NCBI RefSeq assembly: GCF_000828575.1 | Contig: NZ_AP011952.1 | Coordinates: forward strand, 186,001 to 250,000 | DNA length: 64,000 nucleotides | Reading direction: 5' to 3' | From: Methanothermobacter sp. CaT2 | Lineage (GTDB): Archaea; Methanobacteriota; Methanobacteria; Methanobacteriales; Methanothermobacteraceae | Shown: piece by piece, positions 51,057-59,846 of the stretch | How the letters are laid out: each line of letters opens with the position of its first letter | Position numbering within the stretch: the first letter of the stretch is position 1 | Translations under genes and position numbers: made by a program | The notes under the pieces: generated by a model | Databases searched by the model: none | Seen by the model: the letters and a program-made list of their open reading frames with translations, nothing else | What the model was told of the DNA's origin: nothing

Positions 51057-52220
51057 TCAGATCCTCTCGGGTCTGAGTCCCTTCCTTTTCAGGTAACCGT
51101 TCCACCTTAAGGCAATGCTGCGGTAGTAGCTGTCCCCCGTTGCTTTCCAGACCTGGTTTGCAAGCTGTACGTGGAGTCTGTGGTAGCTCTCACTGGCTAG
51201 CCATGCCGGCCTGTAGTACCTGCCGCTCACAGCATAATATGTCCATCGCCCACTGTCGAACCTCCAGTTCATCCTCCTGAAGGTTGATACGCCATTTCGG
51301 AATAGGTTAAGCGCTCTTGAGTTTCCTGTGTACCTGTGGACGTTGTTGATTCCCAGTGTGCAGATGAGGTGGGCGTTGAGGATGTAGTGTTCCCTCAGAA
51401 AGTTGTAGTGGAGGTAGAAGTTACCGTATTTCGTGGTTTTCACAAGGTTTGTTGGGGCATAAAAACTGTTTACGAGGGAATTTGAGATGTCAAGGTACTC
51501 CCTTTTACCTGTGAGGTTGTATGCCCTGGCGTAGTGGCCTGCAAGGTTGCCCTGGGCGAAGCTGTCAAGCCAGCCGGTACCTGAGCCATGGTAGTCAAAG
51601 TACATGGGGAATACCGCGTAGCGCATACCCCTGTACGTCCTGAAGTTTGCGGTGAGTTTCTGTTCATCCAGCACTTCAAGGAAGTCTGTGGTGTTTCTGC
51701 AGCCACTTGCAAGGTTGGATGTTGTTACAGGGTAAATGTGCCATCCCCTGTTTTTGTAGTAGACAAAGGGGAGGTTGCTCTTGAACTCCGGGACAGGCAT
51801 GTTCCTGAACTGGCAGGCCCTGCTGTTGAATACAATCACCGTCGTGTCTGATGGTGAAAGTTTCCTGGAGTAGTAGGCGTTATTGGCCTGTATGGTCTTG
51901 ATCTCAATTATCTTCTCATCGCTCCTCAAGGCCCTCTTACTTTTGATGCCTGAGAAGATTTTAACGGCATACCCAGCATCTACGTATGCCTGATAGTACC
52001 TTCTATCACCTGTTGAGGTGTACCGTGTATAAAGGTGGTTTCTTATCCTCGTGTTATTTTTAACGGCCCCCTTGAGGAGTTCCTGGTAATTGTCCAGGTA
52101 ATATGAGCGGTTCAGGTGGTTGGGTGTCCCGTTGCAGTCTGTGGTGTTATCCACTGCATGGGATGGGTTGCATGCAAGGATGAAAATTAAGCCAAGGATC
52201 ACTGGAAAAACCCTTTTCAT
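51057..52220 (-). CDS. Secreted protein with a D-glucuronyl C5-epimerase-like C-terminal domain
   Basis: A 387-residue exported protein. A signal peptide (MKRVFPVILGLIFILACNPS) starts at ATG 52220, with GGTGAT 4 bases upstream. The C-terminal 190 residues (QGNLAGHYARAYNLTGKREY, NGVSTFRRMNWRFDSGRWTYY, YHRLHVQLANQVW) match the pattern of the heparosan-N-sulfate-glucuronate C5-epimerase C-terminal family (alpha/alpha barrel). It probably acts on an extracellular glycan. The partner polysaccharide in a pseudomurein organism is not known. It is at the edge of the glycosylation locus. Confidence 0.78.
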   Translation of the reverse strand: MKRVFPVILGLIFILACNPSHAVDNTTDCNGTPNHLNRSYYLDNYQELLKGAVKNNTRIRNHLYTRYTSTGDRRYYQAYVDAGYAVKIFSGIKSKRALRSDEKIIEIKTIQANNAYYSRKLSPSDTTVIVFNSRACQFRNMPVPEFKSNLPFVYYKNRGWHIYPVTTSNLASGCRNTTDFLEVLDEQKLTANFRTYRGMRYAVFPMYFDYHGSGTGWLDSFAQGNLAGHYARAYNLTGKREYLDISNSLVNSFYAPTNLVKTTKYGNFYLHYNFLREHYILNAHLICTLGINNVHRYTGNSRALNLFRNGVSTFRRMNWRFDSGRWTYYAVSGRYYRPAWLASESYHRLHVQLANQVWKATGDSYYRSIALRWNGYLKRKGLRPERI

Positions 52221-52403
52221 GAATATCACCATTAATAATTTGGTGGCTTTGAATATATAATGTAAGGTTACATATTCTGGAAGCCCCGGAAAACTTTTTA
52301 TAATTGAAATGGCCATATTATAGAAAAATTATTCACACTTGTAATAATGGTGTTGTCATGTTGATGTCAGTATTACCACCATGTGGGGTGTCCTAACTGG
52401 ATG

Positions 52404-52425
52404 ATGTAACATTTATGTAACATTT
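52404..52425 (+). repeat. 11-base tandem duplication at a glycosyltransferase start
   Basis: ATGTAACATTT occurs twice in tandem (52404-52414 and 52415-52425) immediately before ATG 52426. A change of copy number would shift any upstream in-frame extension. Confidence 0.6.
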
Positions 52426-53082
52426 ATGATACCGGCCTACAATGAGGAGGAGTCCATAGGGGCACTTCTTGACAGGATAATGATGCTCTACCCTGACGCC
52501 GAGATCATCGTTGTTGATAATAACTCCTCTGACAGGACCGCTGAGATTGCAGCATCACGTGGTGTCAGGGTCATCTTTGAGGGGAGACAGGGAAAAACTA
52601 ATGCCATGCTCGCAGCCTTCAGGAATGTGAGGACGGAGTATGCCATCATGATGGACGCCGACTGCACCTACCCACCCGAGGACTCGGCGCACCTGATAGA
52701 TGTGCTCAAGGGTGAGGGGGCTGATGTGGTCCTCGGTTCAAGGCTGAAGGGGGACGTGGAGGATGGTGCAATATCCCGCCTCAACAGGATCGGGAACTGT
52801 ATACTGAGCCTCACCGCCACAATCCTTTACCGTCCTGTGAGTGATGTCTGCACAGGGCACTGGGCCTTCAGGAGGAGGGCGATAGATTACCTTATAGATG
52901 TGGGGCTTAGGTATCCTGGATTCGAACTGGAGGCCGAGATGTTCTCAAAACTTGCAAGGTCAGACCTCAGGATAGTTGAGGTCCCCATCTCCTACAGGAG
53001 GAGGTCCAATGAACCCAAACTTTCATCACTGACTGACGGCTTCAAAATCTTCAGGACGCTTATTGTTGAAAGGTTAAGGTAG
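52426..53082 (+). CDS. Family 2 glycosyltransferase (dolichyl-phosphate mannose synthase-like)
   Basis: A 218-residue GT-A enzyme. It begins MIPAYNEEESIGALLDRI, the typical GT2 start. NNSSDRTAEIA and the DAD motif in MMDADCTYPPED bind the sugar nucleotide, and the late FRRRAIDYLIDVG and PISYRRRSNEPKLS segments are conserved in DPM1/GtrB-like enzymes. It lacks C-terminal membrane helices and may form a polyprenyl-phosphate sugar. G+C content here is still like the core genome (29 of 60 bases at 52921-52980). ATG 52426 is the only start seen. Confidence 0.88.
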   Translation: MIPAYNEEESIGALLDRIMMLYPDAEIIVVDNNSSDRTAEIAASRGVRVIFEGRQGKTNAMLAAFRNVRTEYAIMMDADCTYPPEDSAHLIDVLKGEGADVVLGSRLKGDVEDGAISRLNRIGNCILSLTATILYRPVSDVCTGHWAFRRRAIDYLIDVGLRYPGFELEAEMFSKLARSDLRIVEVPISYRRRSNEPKLSSLTDGFKIFRTLIVERLR

Positions 53083-53098
53083 CAGGGGAGAAGATAAT

Positions 53099-54247
53099 TT
53101 GGTTAATGATAAGAGAATAGTTTTGATTGGTTCCAGAGGGATACCGGCGAAGTATGGAGGGTTTGAAACATTTGCTGAAGGGTTATCAACAAGGCTGGCT
53201 GCTGATGGTTATGATATAACAGTAACGTGCGAATATGAACCGCCAGAATCAAGAATTGAAAATTATAATGGCGTTAAGCTTATACATTTCCCTTTAAAGC
53301 CTCCAGGAAATTACTTTTTAAGGAAATTCTATGAGAACCTATCTGACATATACTTCCTTATAAAACTGGCCCGTAAGTTTGACATAATATATTTTCTTGG
53401 AATTGAAGTGGGCCTCTTTCTTTTCATACCCAAACTTTTAAACAGGAATCTCTTTTTGATTGTCAATATCGATGGCGTCATGTGGAAGAGGACAAAATTT
53501 AATATCATTGAGAGGTGGCTCCTCAAAGTTAATCATATATTTGCCACGATATTCGCTGATAAAATTATACTTGATGCGGAGAGTATGGGAAATTATGTAA
53601 GTGAAGCGAGAAAGAAAAAAGCGGTTTTCATACCCTATGGTATTGAGGAGATTGAAAAGGTTCCGTGGGATCCCCAGAAACTTAGGATGTTGAACTATAG
53701 TAACATTGTCCTGGAGAAAATAAAAAGGAATGAGTATTGGCTTGTCGTGGCCAGACTCGAACCTGAGAACAACATACATGTTATTATTGAGGGGTTCCTG
53801 AAGAGTAACTCAAGGAGACCTTTAGTTATTGTTGGAGATCCTACTAGTGAAAAATACAGAAAAAAGCTGGAAAAAATCCTGAAAGAGGATCTTAACAATA
53901 GGGTAATGATGGTTGGCGCAATTTATGATAATGATCTCCTGAATATGTTAAGGCAGCATTGCTTTGCATATATTCATGGACACTCTGTTGGCGGAACCAA
54001 TCCATCTCTGATTGAGGCCATGAGCATGAAGAATGTTATAGTTGCCCATGATAATGAATTTAACCGTGAAGTTTGTGGAGACACAGCCTTTTACTTTATG
54101 AATACTGAAGAACTGGGAAATCTTGTAGATTATATCGATAGTTTAAATGAGGCATATGAATACAAAAAAAAGGCTTTTTTAAGGTCTATAAATAAGTATG
54201 AATGGACAAAAATTATAGCAGAATACAAAAAAGCTTTTTTCGGTTAA
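53099..54247 (+). CDS. GT4 glycosyltransferase with DUF1972 N-terminus
   Basis: A 382-residue GT-B enzyme. The N-terminal half (IVLIGSRGIPAKYGGFETFAEGL) is the DUF1972 pattern of rhamnosyl/glucosyl transferases. The C-terminal half has the nucleotide-sugar-binding region VVARLEPENNIHVIIEGF and GGTNPSLIEAMSMKN with the E-x7-E-like motif. The start is TTG 53099 with GGGGAG upstream. It is the first gene of the AT-rich cassette (19 G+C of 60 at 53341-53400). Confidence 0.87.
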   Translation: MVNDKRIVLIGSRGIPAKYGGFETFAEGLSTRLAADGYDITVTCEYEPPESRIENYNGVKLIHFPLKPPGNYFLRKFYENLSDIYFLIKLARKFDIIYFLGIEVGLFLFIPKLLNRNLFLIVNIDGVMWKRTKFNIIERWLLKVNHIFATIFADKIILDAESMGNYVSEARKKKAVFIPYGIEEIEKVPWDPQKLRMLNYSNIVLEKIKRNEYWLVVARLEPENNIHVIIEGFLKSNSRRPLVIVGDPTSEKYRKKLEKILKEDLNNRVMMVGAIYDNDLLNMLRQHCFAYIHGHSVGGTNPSLIEAMSMKNVIVAHDNEFNREVCGDTAFYFMNTEELGNLVDYIDSLNEAYEYKKKAFLRSINKYEWTKIIAEYKKAFFG

Positions 54248-54332
54248 ATAAGGATGCTTTTGATAAGTTATAAGTGAGAATAATAAAATTATGCATGATA
54301 TTTTACATAATATTGGTAAGGTGTTTATAAAA

Positions 54333-55451
54333 ATGAAAAAAATAGTTTTAATTCGTTCTTTACCATTCACAAGGGATATCCGCATAAAAAAGGAAGCTTT
54401 GAGTTTAAGGAGTTTCTATGATGTTTCTGTTATAATGTGGGATCGAGATGGATCGCTGAAAGATTCAGATATAGAAAACTTAAAAATAAAGAGATTTCCA
54501 TTGGAAACATCCACAAAAAAGAAAACGACAATTTACATGCCTCTATGGTGGCTTTTTATAGTATTTAATTTAATAGGTGAAAAATGGGATTATGTGCATG
54601 CTGCTGATTTTGACACTTTTTTCCCGGCAATTTTTATTTGTAAGCTGAGGAAAATCCCCATAATATATGATATAGTTGATTTTTATAGTGATACAGTGTT
54701 ATATTTCAGCAGAGTCCTAAGTTTTGTGGTGGCCACTATCGATAAATTTTTAATGAACTTTGCTGATGCAATTATTTTACCGGACAAGGCTCGTCTTGAA
54801 CAAGTCGGACTTAGCGATGAAAGTAAAGTATATTTCATAGTAAATTCTCCATCTTCCAAAGAATATAAAGATCTATCTATCAACTATAACTTCAAGAGGG
54901 AGGATCGTAAATTAAATTTGTTTTTTGGTGGAGGTGTCTCCCCAGAGAGAGGTATAGATTTTTTATGTGAAGCCGTAAAAGAATCTCAAGAATTCTATCT
55001 AAGGGTAATAGGCCCTGCCCCTTATGCCTACAGGAAATTCTTGTATGCAACTTATAATAATTGTAAAAATATAGATTTGCATTTAAAAGCGGTTCCACAT
55101 GAGACAATAATCAACGAGACAATGAATGCTGATGTTACCTTTGCATTATATGACCCAAATGTTCCTAACAACAGATATGCAAGTCCAAACAAGCTTTATG
55201 AAGCAATGATGTGTTCTAAACCTATAATAGTTAGTGATAACACTACTATGGCCAATATTGTCCGTGAGGAAAAATGTGGTTTAATCGTTCCATATGGCAA
55301 TGTTGAAAAATTAAAAGAAGTGTTAAATTTGCTGAAAGAATCTCCTAATTTAAGAAAAAAATTAGGTAAAAACGGCAAAAAAGCTTATGAGAATAGTTAT
55401 AATTGGGAAATAATGGAAAAAAGACTTTTAGCGATTTATGAGAACTTGTGA
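54333..55451 (+). CDS. GT4-type glycosyltransferase
   Basis: A 372-residue GT-B protein: MKKIVLIRSLPFTRDIRIKK start, DYVHAADFDTFFPAIF acceptor half, FFGGGVSPERGIDFLCEAV and RYASPNKLYEAMMCSKPIIV donor half. The N-terminal start is placed at ATG 54333, because AAGGTG precedes it and the protein then starts as the family does. Strongly AT-rich. It probably adds one sugar to a lipid-linked surface glycan. Confidence 0.83.
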   Translation: MKKIVLIRSLPFTRDIRIKKEALSLRSFYDVSVIMWDRDGSLKDSDIENLKIKRFPLETSTKKKTTIYMPLWWLFIVFNLIGEKWDYVHAADFDTFFPAIFICKLRKIPIIYDIVDFYSDTVLYFSRVLSFVVATIDKFLMNFADAIILPDKARLEQVGLSDESKVYFIVNSPSSKEYKDLSINYNFKREDRKLNLFFGGGVSPERGIDFLCEAVKESQEFYLRVIGPAPYAYRKFLYATYNNCKNIDLHLKAVPHETIINETMNADVTFALYDPNVPNNRYASPNKLYEAMMCSKPIIVSDNTTMANIVREEKCGLIVPYGNVEKLKEVLNLLKESPNLRKKLGKNGKKAYENSYNWEIMEKRLLAIYENL

Positions 55452-55477
55452 TATGATTGTGTTGTTGATGTGATACT

Positions 55478-57619
55478 ATGGAGTCCAAAATGAAAATTAT
55501 AACATTTATAGCAATATCTCTTATCACAATAGTTCTTAATTCAGCAGTCTTAAAATTTCCAATAGTCACTGAATTAATGGGTCTTCTATTTCTGCTGTTA
55601 GTTCCTGGGTTTCTCTTCATTGAGATTATTGGAATAAATTCCAAAAGCTTTGATAAGCTACTTTATTCGATAGGAATAAGTGTATCCTTCATATTTCTGG
55701 CGGGCTTTTTTATCAATAGTTTACATTCTTTCTTTGGAATTAAGAATGCCTTCGATGAGTTTTATGTTTATCTAATATTTATAATAACAGTCTTCATCTT
55801 ATTAATTCTGTATAAAGTGTATGCTAAGAATACATATGATTTGAATATACCAAATGACCCATATAAATACATAAACAAATATAATTTGGTATTATTAATC
55901 ATCCCGTTTTTTGTGTTGATATCAGTTTATTCAAGAAATGTTTATGGAAATAATGTTCCACTTCTTTTTTCCATTTTTATCATAGCTCTTCTACCGATTT
56001 TAGTAGCTTATAGAAAAATTCCTATAGATTCGTACAAACTTGCCGTCTTTGTTATTTCTTTTTCACTTTTAATGCATACTTCATTGATTAGCAACTACCT
56101 AGTAGGATGGGATATCCAGAAAGAATATTATCTGGCAAATGCGGTTCTAAAGACGGGTTTTTGGAATGTTTCTCTTCCTGATAATTATAATGCAATGTTG
56201 AGTATCACACTTTTTGCCCCTTTGATTTCAATTTTCTGCAGAATTAATCTTATATGGGTCTTTAAGGTTGTTTACCCATTTATATTTTCTTTTGTACCTG
56301 TTATTTTATTCAGATTTTTTGAGAGACAGACAGATTCCAGGGTAGCTTTTTTTTCTGTATTCTTCTTCATGTCTGTATTTGTATTTTTTACAGAATTGAT
56401 AGCATTAGCAAGACAGCAGATAGCTGAACTCTTTTTATCCTTAATCCTTCTTGTCATGACGGATGAAAATATAGGAAAAATGGAAATGTCTTTATTATTT
56501 GTTATATTCTCCTTTTCACTTGTGGTTTCACACTATGGTCTCTCTTATGTTTTTATTTTGATGCTCTTTATGAGTTTATTAATGGTCATGATCCGTATTC
56601 CATTAAGTAAACTTAGAATAGGTGGGCTAGGTGGGCACGCCATTGAAATTAGTTTAAATATCCCTAAAGTAAAGAATGATGTAGAGAATGACCTAAATCT
56701 TGTAAGATTCAGTTTTGTAGCTTTATTTTTTACATTTGCCACAACATGGTACATGTATACTTCAGGTTCATCAATATTTGTTGCTATAGTAGGTATAGGA
56801 CACCAAATCATAAGCAGTATTTTCACTGAATTCCTTAATCCATCTACAGCTCAAGGACTTGCGATAATTTCAATGGAATCTCAAAGTCTATTACATGAGA
56901 TAGGGAAATATTTACATTTCTTATTTCAGTTTCTAATTATTGTAGGAATGTTCATTTTCTTACGGACTAAAAAATTTAACTTTAATATTGATTATGCTTT
57001 CTTTTCTTATGTTGCATTAATTGTTTGTATACTGGCTATCACACTCCCATATTTTTCAAGTGCTTTAAACACTACAAGAATTTATCATATCACTCTTTTC
57101 TTTTTAGCACCATTCGCTGTTATTGGTAGCATCTACCTGTCAAAAACGATTTTAAAAACCGAAGAGCACATATTTGGTTGTTTTTCAATTCTATTAACTG
57201 TTTTTATCTTATTTAACACAGGATGGATTTACACAGTTTCTAATGATGCGCCGTCAGTTTCTTCATTTGCTATCGATCAGAGAGTCGATTACCCTTATTT
57301 TGATTATGCCGAACTCCAAGGAGCAAAATGGATTATAAACAAGAGTGGTAATAAAACAGTCTACGCTGACGAATATCGAAGATTAATATTTTTAGGTTAC
57401 ATACCTGAAAGAACGAAAGTTTTTGATAGAAACTTTGATCTTTCCTATGTTTACCTCGGAAAATACAACATTAAAACTTCTAATCTCATAGTATATAAGT
57501 TTATAGGAGTAAACCCAACATTGGAGAAAATTCCTGTTCTTTCCTTAATGAATTCTACTTTTGAAGTATACGACAATGGTGAGAGCATGATTTTGGCTGG
57601 AACTACTAGGGAGGGATAA
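55478..57619 (+). CDS. Large DUF2206-like membrane protein
   Basis: A 713-residue protein with about fifteen or more hydrophobic helices and a C-terminal soluble domain of about 120 residues (DYAELQGAKWIINKSGNKTVYADEYRR). The layout matches DUF2206 proteins of methanogen surface-glycan loci, which are thought to act like oligosaccharyl- or polysaccharide-handling membrane enzymes; no catalytic motif is certain. Conserved charged loops (LVGWDIQKEYYLANA near residue 210) resemble the first periplasmic loop of GT-C enzymes. AT-rich, same cassette. Confidence 0.8.
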   Translation: MESKMKIITFIAISLITIVLNSAVLKFPIVTELMGLLFLLLVPGFLFIEIIGINSKSFDKLLYSIGISVSFIFLAGFFINSLHSFFGIKNAFDEFYVYLIFIITVFILLILYKVYAKNTYDLNIPNDPYKYINKYNLVLLIIPFFVLISVYSRNVYGNNVPLLFSIFIIALLPILVAYRKIPIDSYKLAVFVISFSLLMHTSLISNYLVGWDIQKEYYLANAVLKTGFWNVSLPDNYNAMLSITLFAPLISIFCRINLIWVFKVVYPFIFSFVPVILFRFFERQTDSRVAFFSVFFFMSVFVFFTELIALARQQIAELFLSLILLVMTDENIGKMEMSLLFVIFSFSLVVSHYGLSYVFILMLFMSLLMVMIRIPLSKLRIGGLGGHAIEISLNIPKVKNDVENDLNLVRFSFVALFFTFATTWYMYTSGSSIFVAIVGIGHQIISSIFTEFLNPSTAQGLAIISMESQSLLHEIGKYLHFLFQFLIIVGMFIFLRTKKFNFNIDYAFFSYVALIVCILAITLPYFSSALNTTRIYHITLFFLAPFAVIGSIYLSKTILKTEEHIFGCFSILLTVFILFNTGWIYTVSNDAPSVSSFAIDQRVDYPYFDYAELQGAKWIINKSGNKTVYADEYRRLIFLGYIPERTKVFDRNFDLSYVYLGKYNIKTSNLIVYKFIGVNPTLEKIPVLSLMNSTFEVYDNGESMILAGTTREG

Positions 57620-57620
57620 T

Positions 57621-58796
57621 GTGACATTTAATATCATAAAAAGATTAATAATAAATATTCTTAACTTACCACTTTATATTGTCTCTAAAATTATTCCAAA
57701 AACTAAGGATATATGGGTCTTTGGTTCCTGGTTTGGACATAAATATGCAGACAACAGCAGATACCTTTTTGAATTCATAAATGAGAATAAACCTTTTATA
57801 AGGGCAGTATGGTTAACTGAAGACAAAGAAACATTTAATTATCTAAGAAAAAAAGGTTATGAGGTTTATTATACGTATAGCATTTATGGATACTACATCT
57901 CCAGCAGAAGTACAATAAGCTTTGTCTCTACTGATTTTAAAGATGTTAATCGTTTTGTACCGACTCCCATTATTTTCTACCTTGGACATGGCATCCCTCT
58001 AAAGAAAATAGGTTATGATGACTCAATCAACTTTTCAGATGGAAGGCGTTTTACAGGCAAATTACTCAAGCTTCTGTTTCCATTTTTAAGAAACATGAAT
58101 GATTATGATTACATCTTAGCTTCATCTAATGTTGATGCGACGACGCTTGCATCAGCTTTTAGAAAAAACATGGCTGATATTCTAATACTTGGATTACCAA
58201 GGAATGATGTTTTTTTCATGAGATCAAATCTTAGGTCGTATGAATCAGATAATCTTAAAATAGTTTACCTTCCTACTCATAGAAAGGAAGGTTCAAATAA
58301 CTTTTTTAATTTTTTTGTAGATGATCTAAAATTCGTTGATAAAGACTTAGAAAAATTAAAAGCTAAACTTTTCATAAAGTTTCATTTTTATCATGGAGAT
58401 TCACATTTAAGTTTGAACTCATATAAACAAATTAAACCTTTGGAGGTAGATGACATTCATTCTGTAATCAATAATTTTGATATTTTAATAACTGACTATT
58501 CTAGCATATATATAGATTTTTTGCTGACCGAAAAACCTATTATATTTTTTCCGTTTGACTATGAAGATTATATTGAGAATGATAGGGAATTATATCATGA
58601 TTACAATAGAGTTACACCAGGACCTAAATGTAAAGATTGGTCTGAGGTCATTAGATGGATAGAAAAGTTTAAGGAAAACCCTTCCTTGTTTCTCGAAGAA
58701 AGAAGGGCTATAAAAAGGTTATTCCATAGATACAGTGATGGTAAAAATTCGGAACGTGTTTTTGAATATGTAGAACATGAGATATTACATAAATGA
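57621..58796 (+). CDS. CDP-glycerol glycerophosphotransferase-like protein
   Basis: A 391-residue protein of the TagB/TagF-like polymerase family. Motifs are WVFGSWFGHKYADNSRYLFE near residue 32, YLGHGIPLKKIG near residue 122, YLPTHRKEG near residue 214 and DILITDYSSIYIDFLLTEKP near residue 290, which contains the conserved serine-rich donor site. Such enzymes transfer glycerol- or ribitol-phosphate. The gene starts at GTG 57621, one base after the DUF2206 stop. AT-rich. Confidence 0.86.
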   Translation: MTFNIIKRLIINILNLPLYIVSKIIPKTKDIWVFGSWFGHKYADNSRYLFEFINENKPFIRAVWLTEDKETFNYLRKKGYEVYYTYSIYGYYISSRSTISFVSTDFKDVNRFVPTPIIFYLGHGIPLKKIGYDDSINFSDGRRFTGKLLKLLFPFLRNMNDYDYILASSNVDATTLASAFRKNMADILILGLPRNDVFFMRSNLRSYESDNLKIVYLPTHRKEGSNNFFNFFVDDLKFVDKDLEKLKAKLFIKFHFYHGDSHLSLNSYKQIKPLEVDDIHSVINNFDILITDYSSIYIDFLLTEKPIIFFPFDYEDYIENDRELYHDYNRVTPGPKCKDWSEVIRWIEKFKENPSLFLEERRAIKRLFHRYSDGKNSERVFEYVEHEILHK

Positions 58797-58847
58797 TAGA
58801 CAAAGGGTCTGTATTCATAAAAGAGTGGTTTCATATACTAGCTACAT

Positions 58848-59846
58848 TTATAGATCTATTGAAGAACGAATTCCCAATTTTCCTTTTCTACCGTCTGCAC
58901 TGGCTTTTAATGCAATTCTAAATACATATAATGTCTTAAAGGAAAATATGCTTTTTAATAGAATTAATGTGATAAATACAAGATAGTTAATTGTATAAAT
59001 AAATTCATTTTTTTTAAGGTACTTATTTTCAAAATAAACTTGATTTCGCATTAGATAGTACATTCTATGCGCATTTAAAGGTGTGAACGATGATAGAAGT
59101 GTTTTTTCCTGCCATTTATCTAAATCTTTTATGTAACTACATTTAAGAAGGATTATATGACCTCCCATTTTCGTGATCCTGTAGGTCCAGTCGTAGTCAT
59201 CAGAATATAAATAGAATTTTTCGTTAGGGTAACCAATAATCTTAACAATTTCCTTCTTAAAAAAAAGACCTCCGTATGGTGCGACAGAGAGTTCTACAAA
59301 TTTTTGATCGGTTTTATATTTCCTATTTCTTTTTTTAGTGAGTCTATTTTTTATATAATTAGGAATTTCGCATATGTGGAAATTAAAAAAACTGTTTTCT
59401 CTACCCATAATAATTTTTGGATCGCCTAATAAAAGCGATTTTGTATAAATTTCTTTTTTTCTGTAAGACAAAAGGGCAAGGGGTTTTCCATAATTAGTTT
59501 CCATTTTATCCCAGTATTCTGTAAGAATTCTGAGTGATCCGGGACATGGCATGTTATCATCATCTAGGAGCCATATGAATTCGCATTCAGGGTCACTGTA
59601 TGCGAGTTCAAGTCCTCTCTTGAATCCACCAGCAGAACCAAGATTCTCTGGTAGATAAAGAACTTCAACATTTGTCCTGTTTTTCGCGTGATATTCCATC
59701 AATTTTTCTCTACTCTGCTTATCTGAATTATTATCAACAACTATTACCTTATGGACTCCCTCCCTCAGAGCGGCTTCTATAACCTTTTTGAGTAAGTGGA
59801 ACCTGTTACCATACGTTACAGTCACAGCAAAGATCTTTCCTTCCAT
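58848..59846 (-). CDS. Family 2 glycosyltransferase, AT-rich
   Basis: A 332-residue GT2 enzyme: VTVTYGNRFHLLKKVIEAAL start, VVDNNSDKQS, LGSAGGFKRGLELAY and the catalytic DDD in IWLLDDDNMPCPGSL. The C-terminal part has amphipathic helices and a possible membrane-associated tail. The pattern is that of galactofuranosyl- or rhamnosyltransferases. It directly follows the next glycosyltransferase gene (59847) with no gap. Convergent with the plus-strand cassette genes. Confidence 0.87.
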   Translation of the reverse strand: MEGKIFAVTVTYGNRFHLLKKVIEAALREGVHKVIVVDNNSDKQSREKLMEYHAKNRTNVEVLYLPENLGSAGGFKRGLELAYSDPECEFIWLLDDDNMPCPGSLRILTEYWDKMETNYGKPLALLSYRKKEIYTKSLLLGDPKIIMGRENSFFNFHICEIPNYIKNRLTKKRNRKYKTDQKFVELSVAPYGGLFFKKEIVKIIGYPNEKFYLYSDDYDWTYRITKMGGHIILLKCSYIKDLDKWQEKTLLSSFTPLNAHRMYYLMRNQVYFENKYLKKNEFIYTINYLVFITLILLKSIFSFKTLYVFRIALKASADGRKGKLGIRSSIDL

